Below are positions 1-6,108 of a stretch of DNA of 6,137 bases, one piece after another (the first letter of the stretch is position 1; the number at the start of each line of letters is the position of its first letter). Both the position numbers and the translations under genes were made by a program. Source of the DNA: Candidatus Nomurabacteria bacterium (GTDB taxonomy: Bacteria; Patescibacteriota; Minisyncoccia; Phycocordibacterales; UBA9973). The notes beneath the pieces are model-generated. The model was given only the letters and a program-made list of their open reading frames with translations. It was not told the DNA's origin and made no database searches. The stretch covers positions 1,859-7,995 of the forward strand of contig PMIU01000078.1 of assembly GCA_003157195.1 (NCBI GenBank), given 5' to 3'.

Positions 1-1152
1 ACGACGACGCCCGAAAATGCAAAACAAAATTTAATTCGTGATATCACGACTTCCTATAACAGTGTAAATACCGCAGTGTTGTCAAACACAAATGGGTTGT
101 TTACAAATCCGCAATCGACTTCTCCGCAGTTCAGTATCTCCGGAACAGCGCAGACAAGTAGTCAATTGGTTAGTAATGTAAACACTGATCGGGTAAATGT
201 AAATTCAACTTTAACAAGCTGGCAAAATGACACTACTTCATTAAACGAAAGTAATCTCGATCAAGCTGTGACTAATTCTGTATCTTATATTTCTACTATT
301 AGAAATTATTTAAATGATTTATCAAGTATTTTAACTACTTACACCCAAATTTCTGGCGGAAGTCAGGCTGTTTTAACGGCGGATCAAAATGCCGTCATTT
401 CTGCTAAAACTTCCGTAGATACAGCTTACGCGACTATCACCAACGACAATCAGGCGATAAAAAGCGCGCAGTCGGCGCTCGATCAGGCGCAGGCATCTTT
501 GGCGCTCAAGCAGGCTCCGCCGCGTCCGGAAGATGTTGATATTGCCAAAGCTCAAATGCTGTCAGCCGAAGGCGCTTTGCATTCCGCGCAAGCAATTTTA
601 AACAATACTATTCTTCGCGCTCCGACAAACGGAACGATTACTCAAGTTGATATAAAAGTAGGCGAACAAGCGGTAGCTTCCAAGGAAGTAATGAAACTTT
701 TAAATGTTACAGATTTGCATGCGGAAGCTTTGGTTAGTGAATCGGATATCGCGTCTGTTGCCGTCGGTCAGTCCATTGATAACACTTTTGATGCGCTTGG
801 TCCGGATCAACACTTTACGACTTCAGTATTGACTGTAAACCCAGCTTCCACAATTGTTTCCGGAGTGGTTAATTATAAAGTCACCGGCAGTTTGGAAAAA
901 ATTCCGGGTGTGAAGCCGGGGATGACAGACAATATGACCATCATGGTGGCGCAGATGAAGGGCGTCTTGGCGGTGCAATCATCAGCTGTCATAAACAAGG
1001 ACGGTAAAACCTATGTCAACATTATTGATAATTCTAAAAATAAAAATTACCATGAGGTTTCGGTGACGACCGGACTCGAAGGGGACGGTGGACTCACCGA
1101 AATAACTTCGGGATTGTCCGCCGGACAAGAGATAGTGACTTACATAAAGTAG
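1..1152 (+). CDS. HlyD/MacA-family periplasmic adaptor subunit of an ABC exporter, 5'-truncated
   Basis: This is the adaptor that would link the ATPase and permeases encoded downstream to the extracytoplasmic side. The frame is open from the first base, so the true start, the N-terminal membrane anchor and the first half of the lipoyl domain lie to the left; the GTG at 76 is internal and has no ribosome binding site. 383 residues are visible. Residues 1-120 are a Ser/Thr/Asn-rich, mostly helical insertion. Residues 125-170 are an Ala/Gln-rich coiled coil, followed by the linker APPRPEDVDIAKAQ (about 172-185) and the returning helix. The second lipoyl half, ILRAPTNGTITQVDIKVGE, is at about 204-222. 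A beta-barrel domain follows (about 235-318, with GVKPGMTDNMTI) and then a membrane-proximal domain ending GLSAGQEIVTYIK. Known family members bind permease and substrate; the substrate here cannot be read. The stop is 3 bases before the ATPase start, so the genes are co-transcribed. Confidence 0.9.
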   Translation, partial: TTTPENAKQNLIRDITTSYNSVNTAVLSNTNGLFTNPQSTSPQFSISGTAQTSSQLVSNVNTDRVNVNSTLTSWQNDTTSLNESNLDQAVTNSVSYISTIRNYLNDLSSILTTYTQISGGSQAVLTADQNAVISAKTSVDTAYATITNDNQAIKSAQSALDQAQASLALKQAPPRPEDVDIAKAQMLSAEGALHSAQAILNNTILRAPTNGTITQVDIKVGEQAVASKEVMKLLNVTDLHAEALVSESDIASVAVGQSIDNTFDALGPDQHFTTSVLTVNPASTIVSGVVNYKVTGSLEKIPGVKPGMTDNMTIMVAQMKGVLAVQSSAVINKDGKTYVNIIDNSKNKNYHEVSVTTGLEGDGGLTEITSGLSAGQEIVTYIK

Positions 1153-1155
1153 AAT

Positions 1156-1872
1156 ATGCCTATAATCAAAGTGGAGAATTTAACAAAAGATTACACCAAC
1201 GAGGGCGTCTTAACCTCGGTTCTTCATGGAATAAATTTCAGTATGGAGCAAGGAGAGTTCGTGGCCATTATGGGCCCATCCGGCTCCGGGAAATCCACCT
1301 TGATGCACATTTTAAGTTTTCTGGACAGTTCGACTTCCGGAGTCTATGAATTCGAAGGCAAAGATACGAAAGATTTTGATAAAGATTATCTGGCCAAGCT
1401 TCGAAACGAACGCATCGGTTTCGTTTTCCAATCTTTCAACTTGCTCGCGCGCACCACCGTCTTGGACAACGTAAAGCTTCCACTCATTTATAGCAATAAA
1501 AAAAATCACGATGATTTGGCCAAGAAAGCGCTGGCGGATGTCGGTCTTTCTCATCGCCTAGACTTTTTCACCAACCAAATTTCCGGCGGAGAAAAGCAAA
1601 GAGTGGCCATAGCTCGTGCGCTAGTCTGCGACCCGGCGGTAATTTTCGCTGATGAGCCGACAGGAAACCTGGATTCCAAATCCGGCAATGCCGTGCTGGA
1701 AATTCTGCAGAAATTAAACGACAAAGGCCATACGATTATTCTGGTCACGCACGAGATGGACACAGCCAACCACGCCAAGAGAATAATCCACATCAAAGAC
1801 GGCATGATTATAGACGACGAACTTGTAAAAAATCGTACTATCGCCAGCCCTGACAAAGAACTGAAGAAGTAA
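1156..1872 (+). CDS. ABC transporter ATP-binding protein, MacB/LolD/YknY type
   Basis: This cytoplasmic ATPase would power the two permeases encoded next. The 238 residues are a normal length for a stand-alone LolD/YknY-type subunit, and all ABC motifs are present: Walker A GPSGSGKST (40-48), Q-loop Gln92 in FVFQSFNLL, signature ISGGEKQR (142-149), Walker B AVIFADEP (161-168) with catalytic Glu167, D-loop NLDS (171-174) and switch His199 in LVTHE. The signature has Glu where LSGGQ has Gln, a common variant. FQSFNLLARTTVLDNVKLPL and ADEPTGNLDS are typical of the MacB/LolD/FtsE group and distinguish it from drug-exporter half-transporters. The protein ends shortly after the nucleotide-binding domain with a charged tail, so it is not fused to a permease as proteobacterial MacB is. 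The ATG lies 3 bases after the adaptor stop, with no visible Shine-Dalgarno sequence; the next gene follows after 14 bases. Confidence 0.96.
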   Translation: MPIIKVENLTKDYTNEGVLTSVLHGINFSMEQGEFVAIMGPSGSGKSTLMHILSFLDSSTSGVYEFEGKDTKDFDKDYLAKLRNERIGFVFQSFNLLARTTVLDNVKLPLIYSNKKNHDDLAKKALADVGLSHRLDFFTNQISGGEKQRVAIARALVCDPAVIFADEPTGNLDSKSGNAVLEILQKLNDKGHTIILVTHEMDTANHAKRIIHIKDGMIIDDELVKNRTIASPDKELKK

Positions 1873-1886
1873 TTTTCTTTTTTGAA

Positions 1887-3158
1887 ATGAATTTTATATC
1901 CACCATCAAAATGACCATACGCAGTTTGCTTTCTCGAAAGGGACGGTCATTTTTGACTATGCTTGGCATTGTCATCGGCGTGGCCGGAGTAATTGTGATT
2001 ATTTCTCTTGGTGCCGGAGCGCAGTCTCTGGTTTTAGGACAAGTTAATAAGCTAGGTTCTAATTTATTAAGCATTCAACCCGGGAAGAGCGATCCGAATG
2101 GTCCACCGGTTCAGGCTTTTGGTGTGGTTATTACCAGTCTGGTGAATTCCGACGCGGATGCTTTGCGTTCTCCGACACAGGTACCCCACGCGGCAGCCGT
2201 CAGTGCGGTGGTTCGCGGTAGCGCGACGGTGACTTGGGAAAATAAAAGTGTGGATACAAATTTCGTCGGTACTGATTCCGGTTATCCGAATGTCGTGAAT
2301 TTTACAATGCAAGAAGGGCAATTTATGAACCAGCCGGATGCGGATGGTTCGGCCAATGTCGTAGTCTTGGGTTCCACGGTGGCCAGTGAGCTTTTTGACG
2401 GCACCGGCGTAGACCCGATAGGGCAGGTAATAAAAGTTCGCAATGCTTCACAAACCACAGCCGGAGGCATACCGCTTCGCGTTGACGGAGTCATCACTCC
2501 TCGCGGAACGGCATTTTTCCAAGACCAGGATGACCAAATAATTTTGCCTCTTAATCTTGGTGAAGAACAATTGCTTGGCATTCACTATCTGCAAGCCATC
2601 AATGTGAAAGTTGATTCTGCGGACAACATTGATCGCACCATCACGGACATCACAAATGTTTTAAAGCAAAGACATCATATTTTGACCGACAAAGATATTG
2701 ATTTCACGGTGCGTAACCAAGCCACGGCTGTGGATTTACTTACGACCATCACTTCTGCGCTCAGTCTTTTTCTCACATCTATGGCGGCCATTTCCTTGAT
2801 TGTCGGTGGCATCGGGATTCTGAATATCATGCTCGCCACCGTGGCGGAAAGAACACGCGAGATAGGTTTGCGCAAAGCCGTCGGCGCAACCAATGCGATG
2901 ATTATGCGACAATTTTTGTTGGAAGCGGGAACGTTGACTTTGATCGGCGGAGCCATTGGCATTCTCGTTGGAGTACTGACATCATATTTGATGTCAGTAC
3001 TGATGAAGAAGCTCGGCTTTGATTGGGATTTTGTTATTTCCATAACATCCATTGTATTAGCCGTCGGCGTGTCGGCATTAACTGGTGTCGTTTTCGGTTT
3101 GTATCCATCCTTCAAAGCTTCCAGATTAAATCCGATTGATGCATTAAGATACGAATAA
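1887..3158 (+). CDS. MacB/FtsX-family ABC transporter permease (first of a tandem pair)
   Basis: This membrane subunit has four predicted transmembrane segments: TM1 at about 22-42 (FLTMLGIVIGVAGVIVIISL), then a large extracytoplasmic MacB core domain (about 45-280), TM2 at about 290-316, TM3 at about 347-372 and TM4 at about 384-407. The cytoplasmic stretch ERTREIGLRKAVGAT (321-335) after TM2 is the conserved FtsX-domain segment that contacts the ATPase, and the C-terminus NPIDALRYE is typical of the family. The length of 423 residues is normal for a stand-alone YknZ-type permease. In this family ATP hydrolysis drives movement of the outer domain (mechanotransmission) instead of classical channel transport. 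The ATG is the first in-frame start after the ATPase stop; the 14-base T-rich gap has no Shine-Dalgarno sequence. Arginine codons are mostly CGN (13 of 17 by my count). A perfect inverted repeat lies in the TM3 coding region. Confidence 0.94.
   Translation: MNFISTIKMTIRSLLSRKGRSFLTMLGIVIGVAGVIVIISLGAGAQSLVLGQVNKLGSNLLSIQPGKSDPNGPPVQAFGVVITSLVNSDADALRSPTQVPHAAAVSAVVRGSATVTWENKSVDTNFVGTDSGYPNVVNFTMQEGQFMNQPDADGSANVVVLGSTVASELFDGTGVDPIGQVIKVRNASQTTAGGIPLRVDGVITPRGTAFFQDQDDQIILPLNLGEEQLLGIHYLQAINVKVDSADNIDRTITDITNVLKQRHHILTDKDIDFTVRNQATAVDLLTTITSALSLFLTSMAAISLIVGGIGILNIMLATVAERTREIGLRKAVGATNAMIMRQFLLEAGTLTLIGGAIGILVGVLTSYLMSVLMKKLGFDWDFVISITSIVLAVGVSALTGVVFGLYPSFKASRLNPIDALRYE
1940..1979 (+). repeat. 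Direct repeat shared by the two permease genes (copy 1; copy 2 at 3207-3246)
   Basis: These 40 bases encode the start of TM1 (GR..LTMLGIVIG) and match 3207-3246 in the next gene at 36 of 40 positions by eye, including an identical 16-base run (ttttgactatgcttgg). The DNA-level identity is higher than in the diverged outer domains. This points to tandem duplication of an ancestral permease gene with strong constraint, or recent gene conversion, at TM1. It is a paralogy trace and not a mobile repeat. Confidence 0.7.
2972..3001. repeat. Perfect 13-bp inverted repeat with a 4-base loop, inside the first permease gene
   Basis: The left arm agtactgacatca (2972-2984) is the exact reverse complement of the right arm tgatgtcagtact (2989-3001), separated by tatt. 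It falls in codons for residues 362-372 (GVLTSYLMSVL) in TM3. The right arm is followed by gatgaagaag and not by a T-run, so it is not a Rho-independent terminator. It could form a stable mRNA hairpin that slows translation or limits RNA decay, or it could be a palindromic protein-binding site; neither role can be shown here. Confidence 0.85.
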
Positions 3159-3159
3159 A

Positions 3160-4404
3160 ATGATAAAAGCATTTAAACAATCAATCAAAGCTTTACTCGC
3201 AAATCCGGGACGGACGCTTTTGACTATGCTTGGGATTGTCATCGGCATTGGCACGGTTATTTTGGTTTTGTCAGCTGGCGCCGGTTTTCGTTCTCTGATT
3301 GACGCAGAGCTTGGCACTTATGGCACGAATACATTATTTATTGAAACCCGTGTTCCGCCCACTACAAAAAATTTGGCGGCAAATACAAGTGGTCCAGGTG
3401 GTTCATTTTCCGGTGTGGTTATTTCCAGTTTTAAACAAAGAGATTTGGATGAAATAAAAAAACTTGGCAATGTCGTGGACAATTACGGCATCGTCACTGG
3501 ATTGGCTCCTGTGAGTTATCGGGGTAATAATAAAAGTGTGATTTATTACGGCGCATCGGCGGAAAGATTTAACATAGATAAAAATACTTTGTCGGAAGGA
3601 AGATTTTATACTCAAGCCGAAGACACTGGTGGGGCGCAAGTGGTTGTCCTCGGGGCAAATGTAGCCAAAGATTTATTTGCCCAAGATGACCCGATAGGGA
3701 AGTTGCTTCGCGTCGGCACTTTGAATTTTCAAGTCATCGGCGTTTACACCGCGCAAGGCGCACTCGGTGGTGGCGACGACCTTATTTACATACCACTCAC
3801 GACCGCGCAGAAAAAACTTCTCGGCATTGATTATATTACTGTGGGAATTGTGCAATTGCAGGATATAAACCAAAGTGATTCCACCATTTCCGAAATTCAA
3901 ACATTGATGCGCCGCAATCACAACATTACCGACCCAAACAAAGATGATTTTAAAGTACAGTCGCAAGCCCAAGCATTGGACACTTTCAATACAATTTTTA
4001 ACGGCATCACCTATTTGCTCATCGCCATTGCCACCATTTCGCTTATCGTCGGTGGTGTCGGCATTATGAACATTATGTATGTGGTGGTGACGGAACGAAC
4101 GGCGGAAATCGGATTAAAAAAAGCTCTAGGCGCGCGTGAGTCGGATATTTTAAATGAGTTTCTGATTGAGTCTATTGTTGTCACGATTCTCGGAGGCATA
4201 ATTGGCATAGCCGGAGGTTCGTTTCTCGGCTGGGTTGTTTCGGTTATCGCCACGTCGGCGCACCTGGCGTGGACTTTCTCCGTGCCATTTTACGCAATTG
4301 CAATTGGTTTTGGTGTCTCGGCAGTAATAGGAATTTCCTTTGGAGTTTTTCCAGCTCGCTCGGCGGCCAAAATGGACCCGATAGAAGCTTTGCGATACGA
4401 ATAA
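3160..4404 (+). CDS. MacB/FtsX-family ABC transporter permease (second of a tandem pair)
   Basis: This is a second permease subunit with the same layout as its neighbour: TM1 at about 20-40 (LLTMLGIVIGIGTVILVLSAG), an extracytoplasmic MacB core (about 45-275), TM2 at about 282-308, TM3 at about 337-363 and TM4 at about 376-396. The ATPase-facing stretch is ERTAEIGLKKALGA (312-325), and the C-terminus DPIEALRYE matches NPIDALRYE of the first permease. It has 414 residues, a normal length. The outer domains of the two permeases differ clearly (here a Gly/Ser/Thr-rich loop NLAANTSGPGGSFSG at 71-85), so the pair probably forms a heterodimer with one adaptor and one ATPase, although two homodimers are possible. 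The ATG follows the previous stop after a single base, which suggests translational coupling. No Shine-Dalgarno sequence is visible. It is the last gene of the operon. Confidence 0.94.
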   Translation: MIKAFKQSIKALLANPGRTLLTMLGIVIGIGTVILVLSAGAGFRSLIDAELGTYGTNTLFIETRVPPTTKNLAANTSGPGGSFSGVVISSFKQRDLDEIKKLGNVVDNYGIVTGLAPVSYRGNNKSVIYYGASAERFNIDKNTLSEGRFYTQAEDTGGAQVVVLGANVAKDLFAQDDPIGKLLRVGTLNFQVIGVYTAQGALGGGDDLIYIPLTTAQKKLLGIDYITVGIVQLQDINQSDSTISEIQTLMRRNHNITDPNKDDFKVQSQAQALDTFNTIFNGITYLLIAIATISLIVGGVGIMNIMYVVVTERTAEIGLKKALGARESDILNEFLIESIVVTILGGIIGIAGGSFLGWVVSVIATSAHLAWTFSVPFYAIAIGFGVSAVIGISFGVFPARSAAKMDPIEALRYE

Positions 4405-4593
4405 TTTCTGTTATATTTCTTGTATGTCATTAAGTATTGGCACTCTACGAACACAACACGACATTCTTTAGATAATAATATAGCCTTTAAACAGATTCCT
4501 TTTGAGTTTACGATAGAACTACCTCCTCCACTTAAAACAGGAGTGGATTACGGGTTTAAACGGCTCAAAAAAGTACCCAGTGATCATATTTAG
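4405..4593 (+). pseudogene. Possible gene remnant: C-terminal tail resembling an M14 zinc carboxypeptidase
   Basis: The frame of the second permease stays open for 62 codons after its TAA, ending at TAG 4591-4593. It has no ATG or GTG; only TTG 4420 or CTG 4408 could start it, without a ribosome binding site. The part from about 4465 reads SLDNNIAFKQIPFEFTIEL, then PPPLKTGVDYGFKRLKKVP. From memory this resembles the end of M14 carboxypeptidases, where a strand of the type YSFTFEL carries the catalytic glutamate and is followed by a YGF...IP segment. The equivalent glutamate would be codon 4516-4518. The match is short and made by eye, so the family is a guess. An open frame of this length can also arise by chance. 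If real, the remnant marks an old deletion or insertion between the exporter operon and the AT-rich unit. Confidence 0.3.
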
Positions 4594-4601
4594 AACAACT
4601 T

Positions 4602-4639
4602 AACTAGTAAGGACTAAGTCCCTCCTTGCTAGTTTTTTT
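4602..4639 (+). terminator. Rho-independent terminator
   Basis: The arms aactagtaagga (4602-4613) and tccttgctagtt (4623-4634) pair over 12 bp with one G-T wobble, around the 9-base loop ctaagtccc. A run of seven T (4633-4639, two of them in the stem) follows directly. A competing inner hairpin, ggac-taa-gtcc (4611-4621), overlaps the loop. Orientation fits ending transcription of the exporter operon, about 200 bases after its last stop, or of the lost gene whose tail lies at 4405-4593. It insulates the promoter of the next unit. Confidence 0.88.
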
Positions 4640-4673
4640 GTTGCCAAAATCTCTGTTAAAACGAGACCAAAAG

Positions 4674-4682
4674 TGTTATACT
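4674..4682 (+). promoter_or_regulatory. Extended -10 promoter of the ParB-like gene
   Basis: TGTTATACT is an extended -10 element: TG, one base, then TATACT (4677-4682), which differs from TATAAT at one position. No good -35 box lies 16-18 bases upstream (tgttaaa at 4654-4660 is weak), which is usual for extended -10 promoters. Transcription would start near 4689, leaving a leader of about 22 bases. It sits just after the terminator and before the only complete AT-rich gene. A second AT-rich stretch (tatatacaaatat, to 4710) touches the start codon and is less likely to be the core promoter. Confidence 0.55.
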
Positions 4683-4710
4683 TTTTGTAGTTTTAGCTAT
4701 ATACAAATAT

Positions 4711-6102
4711 ATGAAAAAACAAATAATATATAAAAAGGTGAGTGATTTAATTTTAGATATTGATAATCCCAGATTTGGCGAATTATATACTGGCAGTAAT
4801 AAGGAGGACGATCTTATTGAATATCTATTATTTAATGAATCTGCTCTTTCATTAGCTGACAGATTATCAACAACAAAAGAGTTTTATATAGATAAACCAC
4901 TGTTAGTGTTAAAAGATGGGAATAAAAATATAGTAAAAGATGGAAACAGAAGATGTGCAGCAGTAAAAGCGTTATTGAATCCTAAAAAATATGGAATAAA
5001 TCTTCCTGTTTATAATTTTAAGGATCTTCCTGTTGTAATATACACAAAAAAGGAAGACATAGAGAATAGAATCATGGAAGAACATACAAATAGTATGTTT
5101 CGTGAATGGGATAGAATAGCAAAAGCAATTGAAGTTTTTAGGCAATTCAAATCTGGTTCTTCAATAGAATCTATGGAAGAAATTGACAGTAAACCCATAG
5201 ATTTAATTAGACTGGCTAGTTTTTATTATGAAGCAGTTAAAATCGGTGGAGATGATTTAAAAAAACTTCTAAGAAAGGGTAGAGGAGGAACAGGAGGAAA
5301 AACGACTATCTTTGAAAGATTATTTAAATATGCCAATGCTTGTGGTTATCGTTTCAAAAATAAACCTGAATATGTAATTGAAATCGTCGACAAGGTAAAA
5401 TTTACAAAATATATTAAGTCAATAATAGGATATCTAAACACAAATCCGTCATCAACATACAGAGATGTTGATGAGAAAAAAGATGAATTATTTAAAGCAA
5501 TTGGATTATCTGCATTATCACTCTCGCAAGGAGCTGTAAAGGCTGTTGTTACACCAACAGGAGCTGTGATTACTCCTCAAAATGCTACTACAAAAATCTC
5601 TGGTACTTATAATCATAGAAATAAATCTCAAAAAAAACCTCAGTACAATAGAACAATTCCAGGCCCTCTTAAAAAAGTTATAGATGAATGTTATGGGTTA
5701 GATGAATTAAATTTCACAAATTCTAAAATAGCTATGTCTAGAGTTGTGTTTGAGTGTTGTTTAAAATATGTAGTTGAAGAAACAAAGTTTAACAACAAAG
5801 CCCTAAGAGATTATTCATATTTTGATGATGCTTTTAAGAATTCAAAAACAGGTAAAAAATTGAAATGGACTAATTTTACGAGATTAAAAGAACTTTTTGA
5901 AGAGCTAATCATTAATACAGGCAAGAAACAAACATTTAAAAATTTTGACTTAGAAACGCCTCATCAAATAATACACAATTATAATATTTCTGGACTTGTA
6001 AAGGATTCAAAAACTTTATGTGAGAATTTAATTCCTATAGTCGAATTTATACTTGAATCTGAAGTTAATCTTTTGAATAGTATTGATACAAATAAATTAT
6101 AA
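4711..6102 (+). CDS. ParB/sulfiredoxin-fold (DGNRR) protein with unassigned helical C-terminal region
   Basis: The N-terminal domain (about 1-115) has the ParB/Srx layout: a strand leading to LILDIDNPRF (13-22), a helical part EDDLIEYLLFNESALSLADRLS (32-53), a strand KPLLVLKDGNKNIVKDGNRRCAAVKAL (62-88) and LPVVIYTKKEDIE (106-118). DGNRR (77-81) is the family's nucleotide-binding or catalytic motif; related domains bind or hydrolyse NTPs or cut DNA. EEHTNSMFREWDRIAKAIEVF (123-143) corresponds to the helix that follows this domain in such proteins. Residues 150-275 are mainly helical, 276-318 look like a flexible linker, and 320-463 are a helical module ending PHQIIHNYN and LCENLIPIVEFILES that I cannot assign. 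It is not a chromosome-partitioning ParB: no ParB helix-turn-helix region and no ParA neighbour are visible. The ATG lies about 22 bases after the predicted transcription start, without a Shine-Dalgarno sequence. Arginine is AGA in 16 of 19 codons, unlike the exporter genes, which suggests transfer. Confidence 0.82.
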   Translation: MKKQIIYKKVSDLILDIDNPRFGELYTGSNKEDDLIEYLLFNESALSLADRLSTTKEFYIDKPLLVLKDGNKNIVKDGNRRCAAVKALLNPKKYGINLPVYNFKDLPVVIYTKKEDIENRIMEEHTNSMFREWDRIAKAIEVFRQFKSGSSIESMEEIDSKPIDLIRLASFYYEAVKIGGDDLKKLLRKGRGGTGGKTTIFERLFKYANACGYRFKNKPEYVIEIVDKVKFTKYIKSIIGYLNTNPSSTYRDVDEKKDELFKAIGLSALSLSQGAVKAVVTPTGAVITPQNATTKISGTYNHRNKSQKKPQYNRTIPGPLKKVIDECYGLDELNFTNSKIAMSRVVFECCLKYVVEETKFNNKALRDYSYFDDAFKNSKTGKKLKWTNFTRLKELFEELIINTGKKQTFKNFDLETPHQIIHNYNISGLVKDSKTLCENLIPIVEFILESEVNLLNSIDTNKL

Positions 6103-6108
6103 TATTTT

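Larger units (their letters stand above)
4405..4710. other. Intergenic junction between the exporter operon and the AT-rich unit
   Basis: This 306-base stretch has no intact gene on either strand. It contains the probable remnant frame (4405-4593), the terminator (4602-4639) and the promoter (4674-4682). I saw no tRNA, no attachment-site repeat and no insertion-sequence ends. Composition shifts here from about 50% GC in the operon to under 30% in the next gene, which makes it the likely edge of an acquired segment. Confidence 0.8.

Noticed and set aside
76..78. GTG at 76 as the start of the adaptor gene
   Set aside because: The frame is open back to base 1, the GTG has no ribosome binding site, and a start there would lack the membrane anchor and first lipoyl half that every adaptor needs.
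2675..3172. 165-codon reverse-strand open frame across the first permease
   Set aside because: It lies antisense to a well-supported membrane protein gene, has no recognisable domain, and is explained by the codon structure of the forward gene.
4424..4471. Small 15-codon frame starting ATG at 4424 (MSLSIGTLRTQHDIL)
   Set aside because: It is very short, has no ribosome binding site and overlaps the better-supported remnant frame.
4528..4554. Purine-rich reverse-strand motif (ggaggagg) as the ribosome binding site of a reverse gene
   Set aside because: No ATG, GTG or TTG follows at a suitable distance on the reverse strand, and no open frame of interest starts there.
5278..5308. Glycine-rich stretch GRGGTGGKTT in the ParB-like protein as a P-loop
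   Set aside because: The spacing fits neither GxxxxGK[ST] nor the ParA-type KGGxGK[ST] pattern, and no Walker B strand follows. It may simply be a flexible basic loop.
4711..6102. Chromosome or plasmid partitioning ParB and an origin
   Set aside because: The protein has the DGNRR variant, no recognisable ParB DNA-binding helix-turn-helix region and no ParA neighbour, and no parS-like palindrome was seen nearby.
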